From: Zygaena filipendulae
Taxonomy: Eukaryota; Arthropoda; Insecta; Lepidoptera; Zygaenidae
Direction: 5' to 3'
Assembly (NCBI GenBank): GCA_907165275.2
Contig: OU015675.1
Location: forward strand, 5,287,501 to 5,351,500
Length of the DNA stretch: 64,000 bases
The position numbers and the translations under genes were made by a program. Below are positions 1 through 12,430 of this stretch, in pieces; the stretch's first letter is position 1, and every line of letters starts with the position of its first letter. The notes below the pieces were generated by a model. The model had not been told where the DNA came from, did not search any database, and worked only from the letters and a program-made list of their open reading frames with translations.

Positions 1-72
1 ACATACAAACAAACTTTTCTCTTAAAATTCTAATGTATTAGTAGTACCTATAGTATAGATTATATTGTATTA

Positions 73-289
73 TCTATACTTAAATATTATAAAGATGTAA
101 AGTTGGTGAATGTGAGTTTGGAGTTCGTGAAGTAGTAGGAGGTAATCTCTGGATCTACTGAACCGATTTCAAAAATGTTTCAATTATAGGAAGCTACGGT
201 AGTCTTGAGTGACATAGGGTACTTTTAATCCCAAAAATCTCACGGGCTTTCCAAAATTACCGCGGGTAAAACCGCAGGGGAATAGATAG
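73..289 (+). mobile_element. Non-autonomous Helitron (Lep1-like)
   Basis: The copy begins with TC and ends in a GC-rich hairpin (cgcgggtaaaaccgc) followed about 10 bases later by a degenerate ATAG|T in place of CTAG|T. The interior carries the family's conserved phrases: a ctgaaccgattt stretch and a catagggtacttt stretch. It has no coding capacity. Lep1-type Helitrons are known as a lepidopteran family; assignment here rests on end structure and on many similar copies in this window. Confidence 0.7.
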
Positions 290-480
290 TATTGTATGAC
301 TTAGATACCTACGCCTTACTCCATTTTCTGGAGTTGTTGATGCAATGCTTTAATTTGGAAAATTATATAATTATTTTAGCTCAAATTGAAAAATAAAGCA
401 ATATTAAATAAAAAAATTATAATAAAACATGATGATGACTTACGGATTTATGTCCTACTATACGTAGTACATATTCTACC

Positions 481-578
481 TACGTACGTGGATATAGGTA
501 CATACTGAGAAGCACATGGGGTACTTTTTATCCCGGAATTCCCGAGGAAACTCCCAACATATTGCGGAGAACAGCTAG
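481..578 (+). mobile_element. Helitron 3' fragment
   Basis: A truncated copy keeping the 'ggggtactttttatcccgg' core and the terminal acagCTAG|T. The 5' half and the left side of the terminal hairpin are lost or decayed. Confidence 0.55.
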
Positions 579-1332
579 TTATAAAACTGAGCATATAAAC
601 ATTTCCAGATCAACAATTGCAAAACAAAATTATTATGGTTTAAAATGCAACTTTATCAAATTAGAGTAGAGTTGGTAACAACATAACTCGAAGTTAGTGG
701 AGGGGTTTTGAAGTGAACTGGAGCCGGGTCGGCTCCGGCAAAAGGCAGCAGTAAAATATAAATTGCAACGAAAAGTTTAGCCACTTGTGAACTACAGTAT
801 TTTAGGGTTAAATGTTTTATAGAGGTAAAAATGGTGGGAACCTTTTTCATCAGCTTCGGGGATAATTTAGAAAAAATTCAAGCATGAAAATTGTCACACA
901 GTTCTACTTAGTCCATCTATGCAAATACTTAAATAACTTTTTTCTAAATAGGTATAATATTCTTTTATAAAAGATATAAGGCGTTCCAAAATTAGCTGCA
1001 AATATTTACAGGGTTATATTATATAAAATATTTTCATAAAATAAACCCGTCGAGCCAAACCTCACTAAAAAAAATTAGGGTAGAGGGGAGGGGGTCAAGC
1101 AAAATCTCACCAGGGAGCGCGGGAAGGGAGTGTGGGGGGAAGGGTCGAAAAATTACCAAATTCCCCTCACGTATTAATTAATGGACGCCCCCTAAGTCTT
1201 TTCCCTTCTTTTCTAATCATCATCCATTTTCTACCAGCTCACCCAATCCATTTAACTTTTCTTTGGCCTTCTCTACTCACATAATATACTTGTACCAATC
1301 GTACTAACCCGTCATAATTATGATTTTTTACT
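579..1332. other. No gene recognised
   Basis: AT-rich sequence with one purine/G-rich tract at about 1076-1147 (runs of GGGG and GGGAAGGG). A 64-codon minus-strand open frame at 656-850 has no family resemblance that I recognise and atypical composition, so I do not call it. Confidence 0.4.
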
Positions 1333-1690
1333 AACCGACTTCCAAAAATGAGGAGGTTATGCATTCGATTGTATGTATGTTTTTTTTTTTATGTATGTTC
1401 AACGATTACTCGAAGACGGTTGGACCGGTTTCGAAAATTCTTTTTTTGTTTGAAAGAGTTTACTCCCAATTAGGTCTCATTACCACCAAGTCGGGATCCG
1501 ATGATGGGATCTTGGAGAAATCGAGGGAACTCTTCAAAAATTATAAGCACGCCTATAGCGATTTGGGTATTTTATATAGTAAATCGTTCATTTGCTTTTG
1601 AAAAGCAAAATTTGAAGAAGTGGAACTGATGATGAAGACCACAGATGGTCATCGGAACTACTCAACAATAATACGTGTTTCACGGGTTCC
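1333..1690 (+). repeat. Interspersed repeat, AACCGACTTCCAAAA-end family, left part
   Basis: Starts with AACCGACTTCCAAAA (1333-1347), the same end as the short element at 3406-3648. About 250 bp of the interior (about 1440-1680) is repeated at about 2912-3150 with high similarity, including 'gatgatgggatcttggag' and 'gatgaagaccacagatggtc'. Open frames across it are accidental. Probably a degraded DNA transposon. Confidence 0.6.
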
Positions 1691-1849
1691 AGTGGGAGCG
1701 ATTTGGAAATAGTTATTTGTGCAACAAGAGAGCAAAGTCATTTTTTGCTGCGAGTGCTGATTTTGAATCCTGAGTGTGGCGAGGGATTCAAAGGCACGAG
1801 ATGCAAAAAACTTTGCTCTCGTGTAACACACATAACTTTTCATTACTCA

Positions 1850-2440
1850 TGCTCGGAAAGTAGGTCTGAAGTTGCCTGAGAAGCGGGTTGAAAGTAACCC
1901 TTTTCAGCCCTAGGGAGAATCAACTGACAACTGTCAAATTATTAAAAAAAAACTAGGTCTATTTTCACATTTCTATTGAACCATGTTTCAACTTTCTATA
2001 CAGCCAGCGCGAAGTAAAATTGAAATAACCTAAAGTTTAAGTAGGTATTAATTAAAATAAAATTCACTCACTTTTTCTTAAGCTAATTCCTATTTATAGT
2101 TTTTATTTTCTTTAATTAATACTTAATAATTAAAGAAAATATTTTTTTTAGGTCGCCACAATGTAAATAAAAAATACTGGCTGAATAGCTAGCCGGCCAA
2201 AGAAAAAGAAATAGGTGGGAAAGTGTCAAGCGACTATCCGATCTTCACTCATTTTTTCTTTAGCTAATTCCTATTTTTATTTTGACTTTCCTTGCATTCG
2301 TAATGAAAAGCACAGTGTTACCCTCGGGAGAAAGTAACTTATTTAGTGCCTCGAACTATTGGCGCCCTCGCTACGCTCGGGCGCCAAACCCCGTCTCGGC
2401 ACTAAATGAGTTACTTTCACCCCTTGGATAACAATGTACT
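1850..2440 (-). repeat. ~600-bp unclassified interspersed repeat
   Basis: Reverse-complement copy of the repeat at 57281-57895; a shorter version lies at 38907-39240. Shared landmarks are a 'gcgggttgaaagtaaccc' block near one end, a 'gctaattcctattt' block and, near 2360-2390, a GC-rich palindrome (gcgccctcgctacgctcggg) flanked by inverted copies of an ACTAAAT-containing stretch. No ORF. Transposon class not determined. Confidence 0.6.
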
Positions 2441-2895
2441 ATTTCACTTCAGCAGCAAGAACACTTTAGGAGATATAATATATTACGTGACATTATTGAA
2501 ATTAGAAATAAATATTTACAGGTTAAATAACAGTTTTATTTGCAGTAAATACTTATTTTCGTTTAAATATAATTATATATACATAATTTGTTAAAAATAA
2601 GTTGAAAATTCAATAAATTACAGTAAAAGACATAATTATCTTTTTGCAAAATTTCTTTAGTAGGTACAAATTTTCGAACGTGTTTGTCTTTGAGGTCGAA
2701 TTCATAATTGGAACTTCGAAAGGGCTGGTCTTTGTCTCTCTCTCTCTTTCTAATGGCGGGAAAGAGATAGAGTGTAAACTGAATAAGATATTCGCGGCTT
2801 TCTGAAAACAAAAATTAAAAAGTTACTTTGTCTCACTCAGTGAGCAAAATCGCATTTTGCTCACTGATTTCAGGCAGCAAAACCTACATGTTTGA
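2441..2895. other. No gene recognised
   Basis: AT-rich sequence. The only odd features are a CTCTCTCTCT run at about 2737-2748 and a small palindrome built on 'gtgagcaaaat' near 2838-2862. Confidence 0.4.
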
Positions 2896-2911
2896 GCTAC
2901 TGAAGTGAACA

Positions 2912-3190
2912 TTGTTTTATTGTTTGAAAGTGGATACTTCCGAATTGGTCACATTGTCACCACGTCAGGATCTGATGATGGGATCTTGGAGAAATCGAGG
3001 AAACTCTTCAATATTTATAGGCACACCTATGGCGATTTGGGTATTTTTTATAGTAGGTAAATCGTTTAATTGCTTTTGGAAAGTAAAATTTGAAGAAGTG
3101 GAACTGATGATGAAGACCACAGATGGTCATCGGAACTACTAAATAATAGGTATTTCACAGATTCCGATTCGTTAAATTTAATGTGGTTTC
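2912..3190 (+). repeat. Second copy of the 1440-1680 repeat
   Basis: Direct repeat of about 1440-1680. It carries the same 'gatgatgggatcttggag', 'gcacacctatggcgatttgg' and 'gatgaagaccacagatggtc' blocks. It sits between the 600-bp repeat and a short TIR element, so this end of the window is a composite of transposon debris. Confidence 0.6.
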
Positions 3191-3405
3191 TAAACAATTT
3201 ATGTTCGTCACAATGTATATGGTGAAGTAGAACTGATGGTGATGTACCAGAAGAACTTCTCAAAAATTAACGTCCCTTCATCGGGAAAAGCAATATTTTG
3301 TAAAAGGTGATGAGCAGTTGAGGTTAGGCTATTGTAACTTAGATAAATTACAAACCGACTCACTAAAAAGCAAGAATTAAACAAATTTTTAACAAAAAAA
3401 ATTAA

Positions 3406-3648
3406 AACCGACTTCCAAAAACACAAAACTTAAAAGCTAAAAATAACAAAATACCAATTTAATACAACAGACAAAAATACTATTACTGATTTGTGCTGTT
3501 TGTGCTACCACTTTTCAATTTGAAGTCGGTGACAAGCCAAATTTGGAGTAGGTAGATTGGCTAAGTCCACTCCCGCCACGAGCTCGTCGTGACTCGTGAG
3601 CTGAACAACCCAAGAGGGCAGACGTAAGCGGGCTTTTGGAAGTCGGTT
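3406..3648. mobile_element. Short TIR element (AACCGACTTCCAAAA ends)
   Basis: The ends are perfect 15-bp inverted repeats: AACCGACTTCCAAAA at 3406-3420 and TTTTGGAAGTCGGTT at 3634-3648. The 243-bp element has no ORF. A solo right end is seen at 43221-43236 and a left end at 1333-1347, so the family is dispersed. Confidence 0.65.
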
Positions 3649-3649
3649 C

Positions 3650-4509
3650 TAATATTTTTGTTAATATTTTTTCTTTAGTGCTACAGTACAAACCGTGCCC
3701 TATATACGTATAGTGTATAGTCCCATAAAGTATTATTATATTTATACATCATATTGACTTTTTCTTTGTAACTTGAGTATCTACAATATACATTACAAGA
3801 GAGAACAAAGTAAAATAGAAGTCTTTTCCCGTTTATACTAAACTGAAGAAATTTCTTAGTCAGATTCACGGAGATTGAGAAGCTCTCGCAGAACTGGAGT
3901 GCACTCGAATGGTTTTGCCGAGTCCAAAGTATATTTTTGTTTGACTTAACAATGAGAAAGGTCACTCAACTTTCTAGGCCTCTCAACACCTGATTCTACT
4001 ATACATGCTGTGCGTATAGCTTTTGCAAAACCTCCCCTTTTTAATCTAAGATAAAAGGTACATTGAGTGCTTAACCATCCCGTCTGAGAGTACGGACAAA
4101 CATAGCTGAAATCGCAAAATTAAGCCTTACTCCGATGTTTTAGAGTTCATTTGCTGAAATTTAAAATTTATCTGTTACCGTGCAGCCTCTTATCGGGACA
4201 ATTTGAAGATTGCGGTCTGCTTGGACCGTGCCGCTATGAATATAGAGATGATATTTCAATGGGAGTGTTGTGTTTTAAAATGTGTAGAATCATACTGCAG
4301 ATAGAAGACTTGACAGTGGGGCCTCTTGTTTTACCGGTCGCTGAACGAATTAGACTTGTACTAAAAAGCATAAGCTTGAGCGGGAGCGGAGTGGAAAACT
4401 GCTGATAGTTTTATTTTGGTAAAACAGTCGCCATCTTGCTTTTTATTTTAATATACTATACTATTTTGATATACTATAGGTACATTTTTAAAAAATACCT
4501 ACTATATTT
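3650..4509. other. No gene recognised
   Basis: Unique-looking AT-rich sequence. An 84-codon frame at 4151-4405 (+) is the most gene-like part by base composition but matches no family that I know. It lacks supporting splice or start context. Confidence 0.35.
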
Positions 4510-4510
4510 A

Positions 4511-4755
4511 CTACCCAATGGACGCAGTAGGTCATCATGCCTACCCGCTAATCAAAAGGTTCCGGGTTCGATTACGGTGAGGGTGGACTTTCTGTGATGA
4601 ACTCAGGGTTCCATTTTTCAGTCTGGGCGTGTACCTATATATGTATCTATAGTATAATATATATGTAATAATATGTAGTACATACCACGTTTGCTTGGTT
4701 TCCACGAGACAAGCTCATAGCCTAGTGTGGGATCAACATCAATCATCATTATAAT
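4511..4755 (+). repeat. tRNA-derived SINE
   Basis: The head resembles a tRNA with an internal pol III B-box (GGTTCGATTAC here, GGTTCGATTCC in the best copy). The body carries the shared 'gtgatgaac(t/a)cagggttcca', an ATAT-rich stretch, 'gcttggtttccacga' and 'gtgtgggatca'. Other copies: 7533-7697, 17991-18247, 44601-44867, 56962-57125 and 60111-60335. The most complete copies end in an (ATT)n-like tail. Confidence 0.75.
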
Positions 4756-5169
4756 ACTAAACATACATGGGGGTTCAAACGATAGGTATGTAAGTTCCGT
4801 ATCGCCTCCCGGCTTACTGGAAACATTCTGTGAATATTGGTGTCAGTGTCTTTTTGTACCTACAAGTTTACAACAGCATAATTTGTTAAAAAGTAAAAAT
4901 AAAATCTTAGTTATCTTGTTGCTTATAGTTAGGTACTTTGGCACTGTGCTCCTTCCCTTACGACACCGTCCAACTCTCCCCTAGGGGGGGCTCGCCCCAT
5001 TGACAACAGATTATCTGGATATCGGCACTTTTAATATACACTCATTTACTTTGCAATAACTACGAAGTGAAATAGTCTTTGAGTGAGCTTGTGTCAGTTA
5101 ATACTGTTTTATCTCACCCATACCTGCGTGAAAGTTAAAAGAAAATGTTTATTTCCATTTTATGGATTA
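4756..5169. other. No gene recognised
   Basis: AT-rich. Includes a short C/G-rich palindrome (cccctaggggggctcgcccc) at about 4978-4998. Nothing codes convincingly. Confidence 0.35.
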
Positions 5170-5463
5170 CTAGCTACTCCCCGCAGTTTCACCTGCGTTA
5201 ACTTCGGAGATTCCACGAGAATTACGGGATAAAAGTACCCTATATCCTTTTCTGGACCACGTGTAGTATGCAAAATTTAATGCAGTTTCATCCCAGTTAA
5301 TTTCGGGAATTTCCGCGGGAATTTTAGGATAAAAAGTACCCTATGTCCTTCTTTATACCCCTGAAAATATGTATGCAAAATTTTGTGGTGATTGGTTGAG
5401 CCGTTAAGGCGTGAAAGCATAACAAACAAAGAAACTCGCTTTCGCATTTATAATAAGTGAGGA
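5170..5463 (-). mobile_element. Helitron (Lep1-like), reverse orientation
   Basis: Reads CTAG at 5170, then the hairpin in reverse (ccgcagtttcacctgcg). The core 'gataaa(a)agtaccctat' motif follows twice, so it looks like two fused 3' halves. It ends in the reverse of the typical Lep1 5' end (cgcatttataataagtgagga). Confidence 0.75.
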
Positions 5464-7532
5464 TTACCTATTGGCCCTTCATCAGTGGTTTAACAATAAA
5501 TTCATTCATTACATTGAACGTAACATACTCAAAGAAGATTCAAACACGGGCGCAAATAAACAAATAAGTATAACGATTTATTTTCTTTTCTTTTTCAGAA
5601 AAGAAACAATGCGTAAGGCAATACCCGAATAAAAATTCTTGTGGGAACCTTTAACGTAGGTTCCGATATAAAAGAATTTAATTTAGCTTGCATATCATAT
5701 AAATGTTAACAAAAGCGGACGATGCCTTATAAATGTAATAGATGCCCGTTTTTTTTGTCATTGACTTTTAGCTTACGGCGATGTTATATGCCGTACACTA
5801 TCAGCCATTTAAACTGCACGGTTTTTGTTCTAGACAAACTATTAAACTGTAAAATGCTTTTGTTCAATGAAAAACATTTCACACGATAAAATCTTTTATT
5901 TATTTTTAAACTGAATAGGTATTCAATCTATTGATTCTAGTGAGCGATAGTACCATACCATATAAGCATAAAAGTCATAATATCATATCGGAAGGCAAAC
6001 ATAGGTAATACGTGGATAATTTGTTTGTTAAGTACCTATATAAAAAAACCTACCTATATAAATATCTCTATATATAAGTACCTATATAAATTATTCTCCT
6101 AGGATACAGCGAAGATTCCAGTTTTTCTGTGCATATAATAACACTATTTAACTATCCTAACTATATTACTTTATCGGCATACTTTCTCCCATTTACAAAT
6201 GGCTTAGATGGATGATGCTTTGGTTTTTAATAATTTATAAAATAGTTTTTCTTTCTTTCTTTATTTTTATGATCTCAGTTTTTTTTTGCTAATATCTCAA
6301 AATGAGTGAGAATTACTAAGATTTAAAATATGAAAGTGAGTTTAACAGTGAGTTTAGAAGCTTTAACTGCTCAGCCAATCATCATGCTATTTAATGACAA
6401 AAAGCAAAAAACAACAAACAAACAAACTCACATAGCCATTTTGTTGCGACAGCTGTTTTACTACTTTTTTATTGCATATTTATTTATTTATTTAAACGTC
6501 ATGCACATCATGGTACAAAAGGCGGACTTACTGCCACAGTGGCATTCTCAGCCAATCAACCTTCAGGTAGTACAGAGAGCTCACTTAGCATTTACGATAT
6601 ATATTTAGATAAAAACTCACATAGATATACCCACATACATACATACATACATACATATGTACCTATATAAACACAAATACATAATTACACACATATCTAT
6701 ACATACATACACATCATACACAATAGTAGAAACACATCGAGCACAAATAAACATATATATATATAATAATAATATAACAATTACACAATAAGATAAATAA
6801 AAAATTAAATAGTAAAATAGAATACAAACTATTGCTTGGTGATGAAATGCCAATACACTCTAAATTAAAAACTATATTTAGTTTGAGCCTATTATTTACT
6901 TACTTATTAGCAGCATATTATTTACTTATCTCTGTTTTTACCATTATCGTAACGATTATAATTTGAAGTAGTTATGGATTATTTTAAGTCACACTATACT
7001 TTATTTACCTACTTACACCAAGTAATACAAAATTAAATGATTATTATAACATTGGTGACGGTGCAGTTTCCACTGCACTGCAGTGTGACCGTGTACAATA
7101 GATGTCGTGAACACATTTCCCTCGTTGTTGCCACGGCCCGTATTCGCCTTTATTAGCTGCCAGCTTTTTTATTATTTGATTTATCATAAGAAAATATCTC
7201 GTGATGGGAAAATTTGTCGATTTTTTTCCATGCAAAAATTAACATAATAACTTCTATGATATTAACAATAATGCACCCTTATCGTTTGTCACTCAGAAAC
7301 AGTGGCTTCCTATGAGTGAGACGTTTTGAAATTGGTTAAGTCGTTTTTGAGTTTATCCATTATAAACAAACAATCAAACATACAAAAAAATTTAAAGCTT
7401 TTATTTAACTTGCAATGTATGTATGTAGCTAACTTTAATATTATGTTTGCACGAGTCTCGCTACTTAATTTTGAAGTAGATACCTTTAACCGATCGAGTT
7501 GAAATTTTGTATACCTACACGTTTATTTTGGA
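5464..7532. other. Long non-coding stretch with simple repeats
   Basis: No coding region that I can support. Contains a (CATA)n microsatellite at about 6639-6662, ATATAT runs near 6750-6770, and repeated 'tacctatata' phrases at 6030-6090. Open frames on both strands here are low-complexity. Confidence 0.45.
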
Positions 7533-7697
7533 TGGCAATAATAATAATAATAATAACAATAATCCACTTCACAACACACAGATCTACTTGATCCCACACT
7601 AAGCTATAAGCTTGTGTCGTGGAAACCAAGCAAACGTGGTATATACTACACATATTATTACATATATATTATACTATAGATATATATATATATGGAT
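7533..7697 (-). repeat. tRNA-derived SINE, 5'-truncated
   Basis: Reverse-orientation copy retaining the (ATT)n tail (7533-7552), the 'tgatcccacactaagctata' block and 'gtggaaaccaagcaaacgtgg'. The tRNA-like head is missing, as expected of incomplete reverse transcription. Confidence 0.7.
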
Positions 7698-9718
7698 AGT
7701 TTATTCTTTTTGGCGCATTTGAATAAAAGCTTGTTTTTTTTTAAAAAAATCCATAGTTCATAATATTAGTATAGATAAGTACCTACTATGTATAAGTAGG
7801 TATTTTGAATCACGAACAAGCAAAATAAAACTCTATATTTAAATTCGAATTCAAAGCGTTCTAAATTAATTTTTTTTATAGAGTAAGAAAAGTTCAGTTT
7901 TTTGTTTGCCATAAAAAACAAAAGCGTGCTTTTTGAGCTAGTGAGCCCAGACCTATGATAAAATAAAATAATTCGTCTGAGAATCCATTTATTTTATAAA
8001 TTGTTATTATTTTATTTATCACAGCACATCAATAGAGAAATCTCGAAATTCACGCTAGAGAAACCGCGGGACTCACCATCGGACCGGTAACGTAATAAAA
8101 TATTATGACGTTTCTTGTAACGATTGAACAGTGGAAACGATATCTTTTGTTCCGGGAAATTTCCCACCCGATATCTATCCCGATACCAGTTTAATCCACA
8201 AATCACTGCGGGGACGCTCTGCTATCAAAATATTCATAACGCTCCGCTCGAAGGGTGCTCTAGTACAAGTACAGTAGAACCACAAATTTATGTTATATCC
8301 AACAATATTTACTGGCGCATAATGGTATAGAGGGTAGGTTACATGCTAATCTATTAAGGACAAAAATCCATTTAAGGCCAAGATTTGAGTTTTGTGCCTG
8401 TCCGAATTTTTTCACAGAAATAATATATGCTTACATTCCAAACGACTTATTTCAAGTTTAATTGGTAGGAAAAATTGTGTTTACTAAAATGCCTGTTGTT
8501 TGATTTGCCATTTAGAATCTGATGTTTCAATCCGAGAATATGATACGGGCGTAATAATGTCGAATGTTTTTTTTTGTCAAGATCAATGGTTAGAGATTTT
8601 TTCGACTACTATACAGTTTCAGTTTTTGTCAAAGTAATTCCTAAAAAGTAGACTCTTTTTAAGCCCATTTCAGAAAAATTTACCCTGTATAACTAAAATA
8701 TTTTGCGAATCTGGTGTTCTAGAGCTGGATTGCTATAATTCTGGTATTTTTCGACCCTGGGCCCTGGAAGTGAAACCGCGGGGGAACGGCTATAGTGACC
8801 CATATAATTTGTAGTACTGTACTTTTCTCTACGCTAAAGAATTCTGCGAGTTTTCTTTTCAATTTCGAACTGTCTCGCTCGGGAGAGCCGCGAAACAAGT
8901 GCGGAAATAAGGGTTGCGATAGGATTGTGTGGATGTGACTTAACGTCTATACATACTAGTATAGTATCTATTATAATATAATCTGTGCCGAAGAGAAAGA
9001 AAGAAAGCAAACAAATTAAAAAAATAGGTATGAAAATCATATCTTCCAAGATATTAAATTTAAAAAGAAATCCATTGTAAAATATTATGTAGAATACGGT
9101 TAACACTAATTTTTTTAAATAATTCTGCAGCATTTAAACTTGATGTGAAAAAGTTCATGTGCGCGTTCAGGTTTGAATTTTCAGATAGGTATCAAGTTTT
9201 TTAATAAAATTTACTCCTTTCGGGGAAGGCAAAAGAGTTTAAGTCCATATAGCATTGCCAACTTTTTCGATAGCAGAATTATCATTAAAAATATTGTATT
9301 TACCATACCTATTGTACTTTGAATAAAACATGATTTCTTTTTAAATGTAATATTTTCTAAGATAATTAATGTTTCAGAGCCGGTGACGCTTGTTGTACTC
9401 GTACCTATTTGCACTTTAAGAATGGTATGAATAGAGAGCATAATACAATAACACCAATTCGCTCGTTCAAAACAAAATAGTGGCTTATGTAAGAGAATAA
9501 AAAAATATTTGGAACTAACATTGGTGTAAGCAAGTAGGTAAGTAGTGTGGCTCCTTATCTACTTCAAGTCATATAGATGGGTAATCTACTTCAAATTATA
9601 GATGGGTAACTTAGTCTGGGAGTGTACGGGCTTAATCGGGTTTAAATCCAAACACCAGGTTTAAACCGGTTCTATTGCCCATCTGTACTTCAAATACTTC
9701 AAATTTAAATTTAGTTGT
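7698..9718. other. No gene recognised; one Helitron relic
   Basis: AT-rich. A decayed Helitron 3' hairpin (gtgaaaccgcggggg) is visible at 8772-8786. The 99-codon minus-strand frame at 8834-9133 is hydrophobic and low-complexity, with no recognisable domain. I do not call it. Confidence 0.4.
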
Positions 9719-9856
9719 TATGCGACGTGTTCACGCCTGAACCATTACTCAACCGATCACAGTGAATTGAGTACCTACACGTTGTCTAAGGTATACAGAA
9801 AAAAGCGGGGGGTTTTTGTCCAGGAACTCCCGCGGGATCTCCGAAGCCGCGGGGAA
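9719..9856 (+). mobile_element. Degenerate Helitron
   Basis: Keeps the 'cgtgttcacgcctgaacc' and 'actcaaccgatca' phrases of the 5' half, then 'gaactcccgcgggatctccg' and a decayed end (gccgcggggaacagctaa). Terminal CTAG is mutated to CTAA. Confidence 0.6.
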
Positions 9857-10301
9857 CAGCTAACGTAATATAATCCACACTATTCTTTAGTCAATGGTAA
9901 AGATGCGACGCGCGACGTCTAAAATTTTGCCGACAGAAATAGAAGCTCTCTTGAAAAAAGGTTAGCGGAACTTTTTTCTGTCTGATAGAATTTAAATTGT
10001 CTCCAATTTATTGGAATCGCTACTTTTACGGTAAATATATATAAACATAAACAGAAGGTTTTTATTAGATTCACCGTTCCTTAGCTATTTATTGAGTTCG
10101 AAATGTTTTCGATTAAAGTAAGACCGTTAAGAATTTTACACAAATTGTATCACGGTGTGTTGAGGCTTTGGTTGGGTGGAAAAAAAAAAACGCAATATTT
10201 AACAAGTGAAACTTCAGAAACGTCAGAAGCATTTCATATAAAACTTTACATGGAAATTTGTTCCACTGCAAAGCAATTTTATTGAAAACAGATAATCATT
10301 A

Positions 10302-10614
10302 TCTATAATAATAAAAATTAAAAATGAATCGCCAAATGTGTTGCTAAGCGCATAACTTCCAAACGACTGCACCAAATTGGATAATTGTTTTTTTTTTGTG
10401 TTCGTTATTGTCAGGACAAGGTTTATACAAAAGAAGTTTGGAGTTCCTGCGGGAATTCCGAAACTCACGCGGGTGAATCTCCGAAACGGTTGGACCGATA
10501 TTGACGGGACTTTGATTGCTAATTAGCTGATGTTATAAGAAATAAATTAGGCTACTTCGGAGTTCCTGCGGAAATCCCGCAACTCACGCGTGTGAAACCG
10601 CGGGGCACAGCTAG
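10302..10614 (+). mobile_element. Helitron, second subfamily
   Basis: TC start, ends CTAG at 10611-10614 after 'gtgaaaccgcggggcacag'. Its interior differs from the Lep1 copies: it has 'ggagttcctgcgggaattcc' twice and 'cggttggaccgat', the subfamily also seen at 24345-24575 and 63598-63917. Confidence 0.7.
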
Positions 10615-10797
10615 TAGGTATATAAAAATGAATTGCTGTTCGTTTGTCTCGCTAAAACTCGAGAATGGCTGGACCGATTTGAATAATTCTTTTTTTGTTG
10701 GGTTCGTAATTATCAGGAGAAGGTTTATATTAAAGAAAATTGGGTGTTCCTGTGGGAATTCTGAGCCTCACGTGGCGAAACCGTGATGCACGGCTAG
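10615..10797 (+). mobile_element. Helitron, abutting the previous copy
   Basis: A shorter copy of the same subfamily begins directly after the CTAG of its neighbour. It ends in cggCTAG (10794-10797), so the pair is head-to-tail. Confidence 0.65.
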
Positions 10798-11446
10798 TTA
10801 TTTAAATGAGAAGACAAGTAAATTTTTAAATCACCAAATTTTTTCACCCTGATTCGAAAATCAAACACGGGAAACCCTTGCCGCCGCCCTTAGTTGCCTG
10901 TATTTCCCACCACGTATTTTTTTTTTTTTTTTGTTTTTGGTGACAGTAAAGAATATTTGATTTGATTTGACACCTGGCGTAGCTGTCAGTTTCTTTTACC
11001 AATACACCAATAGTGTTCGAACACTTGTTTTGTATGTTGACAGTGGATACATGGAACGCTGGACTGAAAATTAGGTTATTCAAACTCAATAGACCGGACA
11101 TACTGAAGTTCACTTAACTTGGTTGCGACGGATAGACGCGATGTTTCGACACTAACCTGATTATCGAGGGAACTAAAGCTTGAAATGGGAGACTATGTAT
11201 GTGATAAAAATTGGTTCTTATAAGCTTCAAGCTTCAGAAAGGATAAAGTACCTACCTACTGTGGTTAGAAGTTTGATTTTCGGATAGGTACATATTGGTA
11301 ATTTTGGATAAAGCAAAAATACTTTAGTAGGTACCTACGCTTTGTTCTTATCCTAGATTTCCTATGACTTAAAAATAATTATTTACATAAATTCACGTAG
11401 CAGCTATCTCTTTCTCTCGCATGCAGTCATAATATCGTACACTATT
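10798..11446. other. No gene recognised
   Basis: Contains a poly-T tract at about 10917-10932 and otherwise AT-rich sequence. An 89-codon minus frame (10844-11113) is broken by low-complexity sequence and resembles nothing that I know. Confidence 0.35.
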
Positions 11447-11650
11447 AATGTCTTTCATCATATCAGCCAAAAGACGTCCACTGCTGGACATAGCCTCCTC
11501 CAAGGATCACCGCAACGACCGGTCCTGCGCTTCCTGCATCCATGCAATAGCGTCCCGCAACCCTCACGAAGTCTTCTGCAGTCTACCTTTTAGCGGGCCT
11601 ACTCAGTGCCTACCCACGCCGCGTCTTTCAGTTCGTGGTCGCCACTCAAG
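11447..11650 (-). pseudogene. RTE-type LINE, 3' end fragment
   Basis: On the minus strand this matches the C-terminal coding end and tail of an RTE-like reverse transcriptase. The 'cagccaaaagacgtccactg' block encodes the QQWTS-type terminus also seen at 52252. The reading frame is disrupted and only about 200 bp remain, so this is a dead 5'-truncated copy. Clade assignment is from recognition of the terminal protein motif. Confidence 0.55.
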
Positions 11651-11749
11651 CACTTTCTTGCTGCATCACTCCAAGAACTCCTCATAATCAATTATTTTCG
11701 ACATACCCCATTGAACGTAGTAGGTATACTTTTATTTCTGTACACATTA

Positions 11750-11948
11750 TCCCCACTAATATTATAAATGCGAAAGTAACTCTGTCTATCTGTCTGTCTG
11801 TTACGCTTTCACGCCTTAACGACTCAACCGGTCACCATGAAATTTTGCATACACATTAGAGAGAGAGGGTAGAGAAGGACATAGGGTAGTTTTTGTCTCC
11901 CGCGGGAACTTCGAAATATACGCGGGTAAAACCGCAGGGAACAGCTAG
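11750..11948 (+). mobile_element. Helitron (Lep1-like), near-complete
   Basis: TC at 11750 is followed by the canonical 'actaatattataaatgcga', a short CTGT repeat and 'ttacgctttcacgcctt'. The 3' end has hairpin 'cgcgggtaaaaccgc' and CTAG at 11945-11948. At 199 bp it is one of the cleanest full-length family members here. Confidence 0.8.
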
Positions 11949-12086
11949 TATTATATAAAAACAATAAAATAAAGGGAATGATTCGTCTGTCAACAAACTG
12001 CTATGCAGGTGTAAATTAGGAACAATGCTGATTGATTAAAATTATTATTATTATTATAATATAATCTATACAAGAATACACATTTA

Positions 12087-12430
12087 TACAACGTGTTAAT
12101 AAATTAACTGAAAACCTGATACACCCCATTTAAAAAAATAAACAATAATATGATTAAAATATATTTTATGTCGAAAAAATTAATACTTTAAAAGTTATTC
12201 AACCTTAGTTTGGGGGTGACCTATCTATGAAATTCCAAGCGCTACGCCCGCGCCTACCGGTTTGAATTTTTTTGCTGTGGCCGGCGTACGCGCCAAACAT
12301 TGTATTATAAATAATTTAGACATGGGCTAGTAAAAATGAAAAAAATATAACCTTTATTAAAACATAGTGCGATCGATTCGCTTGTCGATTCTGAGCAAAC
12401 TACTTTCTAGTTTTCAGTTAACACGTTGTA
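12087..12430 (+). mobile_element. 344-bp TIR MITE (TACAACGTGTTAAT ends), copy 1
   Basis: The ends are inverted repeats beginning TACAACGTGTTAAT and closing AACACGTTGTA. The interior has a GC-rich block (gctacgcccgcgcctaccgg) and 'ggcgtacgcgcc'. Four further copies are at 28565, 51396, 55744 and 62924. TIR length of about 30 bp and TA-type flanks suggest a Tc1/mariner-like MITE; no ORF. Confidence 0.75.

Noticed and set aside
6639..6790. Telomere- or centromere-like satellite
   Set aside because: Only short CATA/ATAT microsatellites; no TTAGG repeats or long-period satellite.
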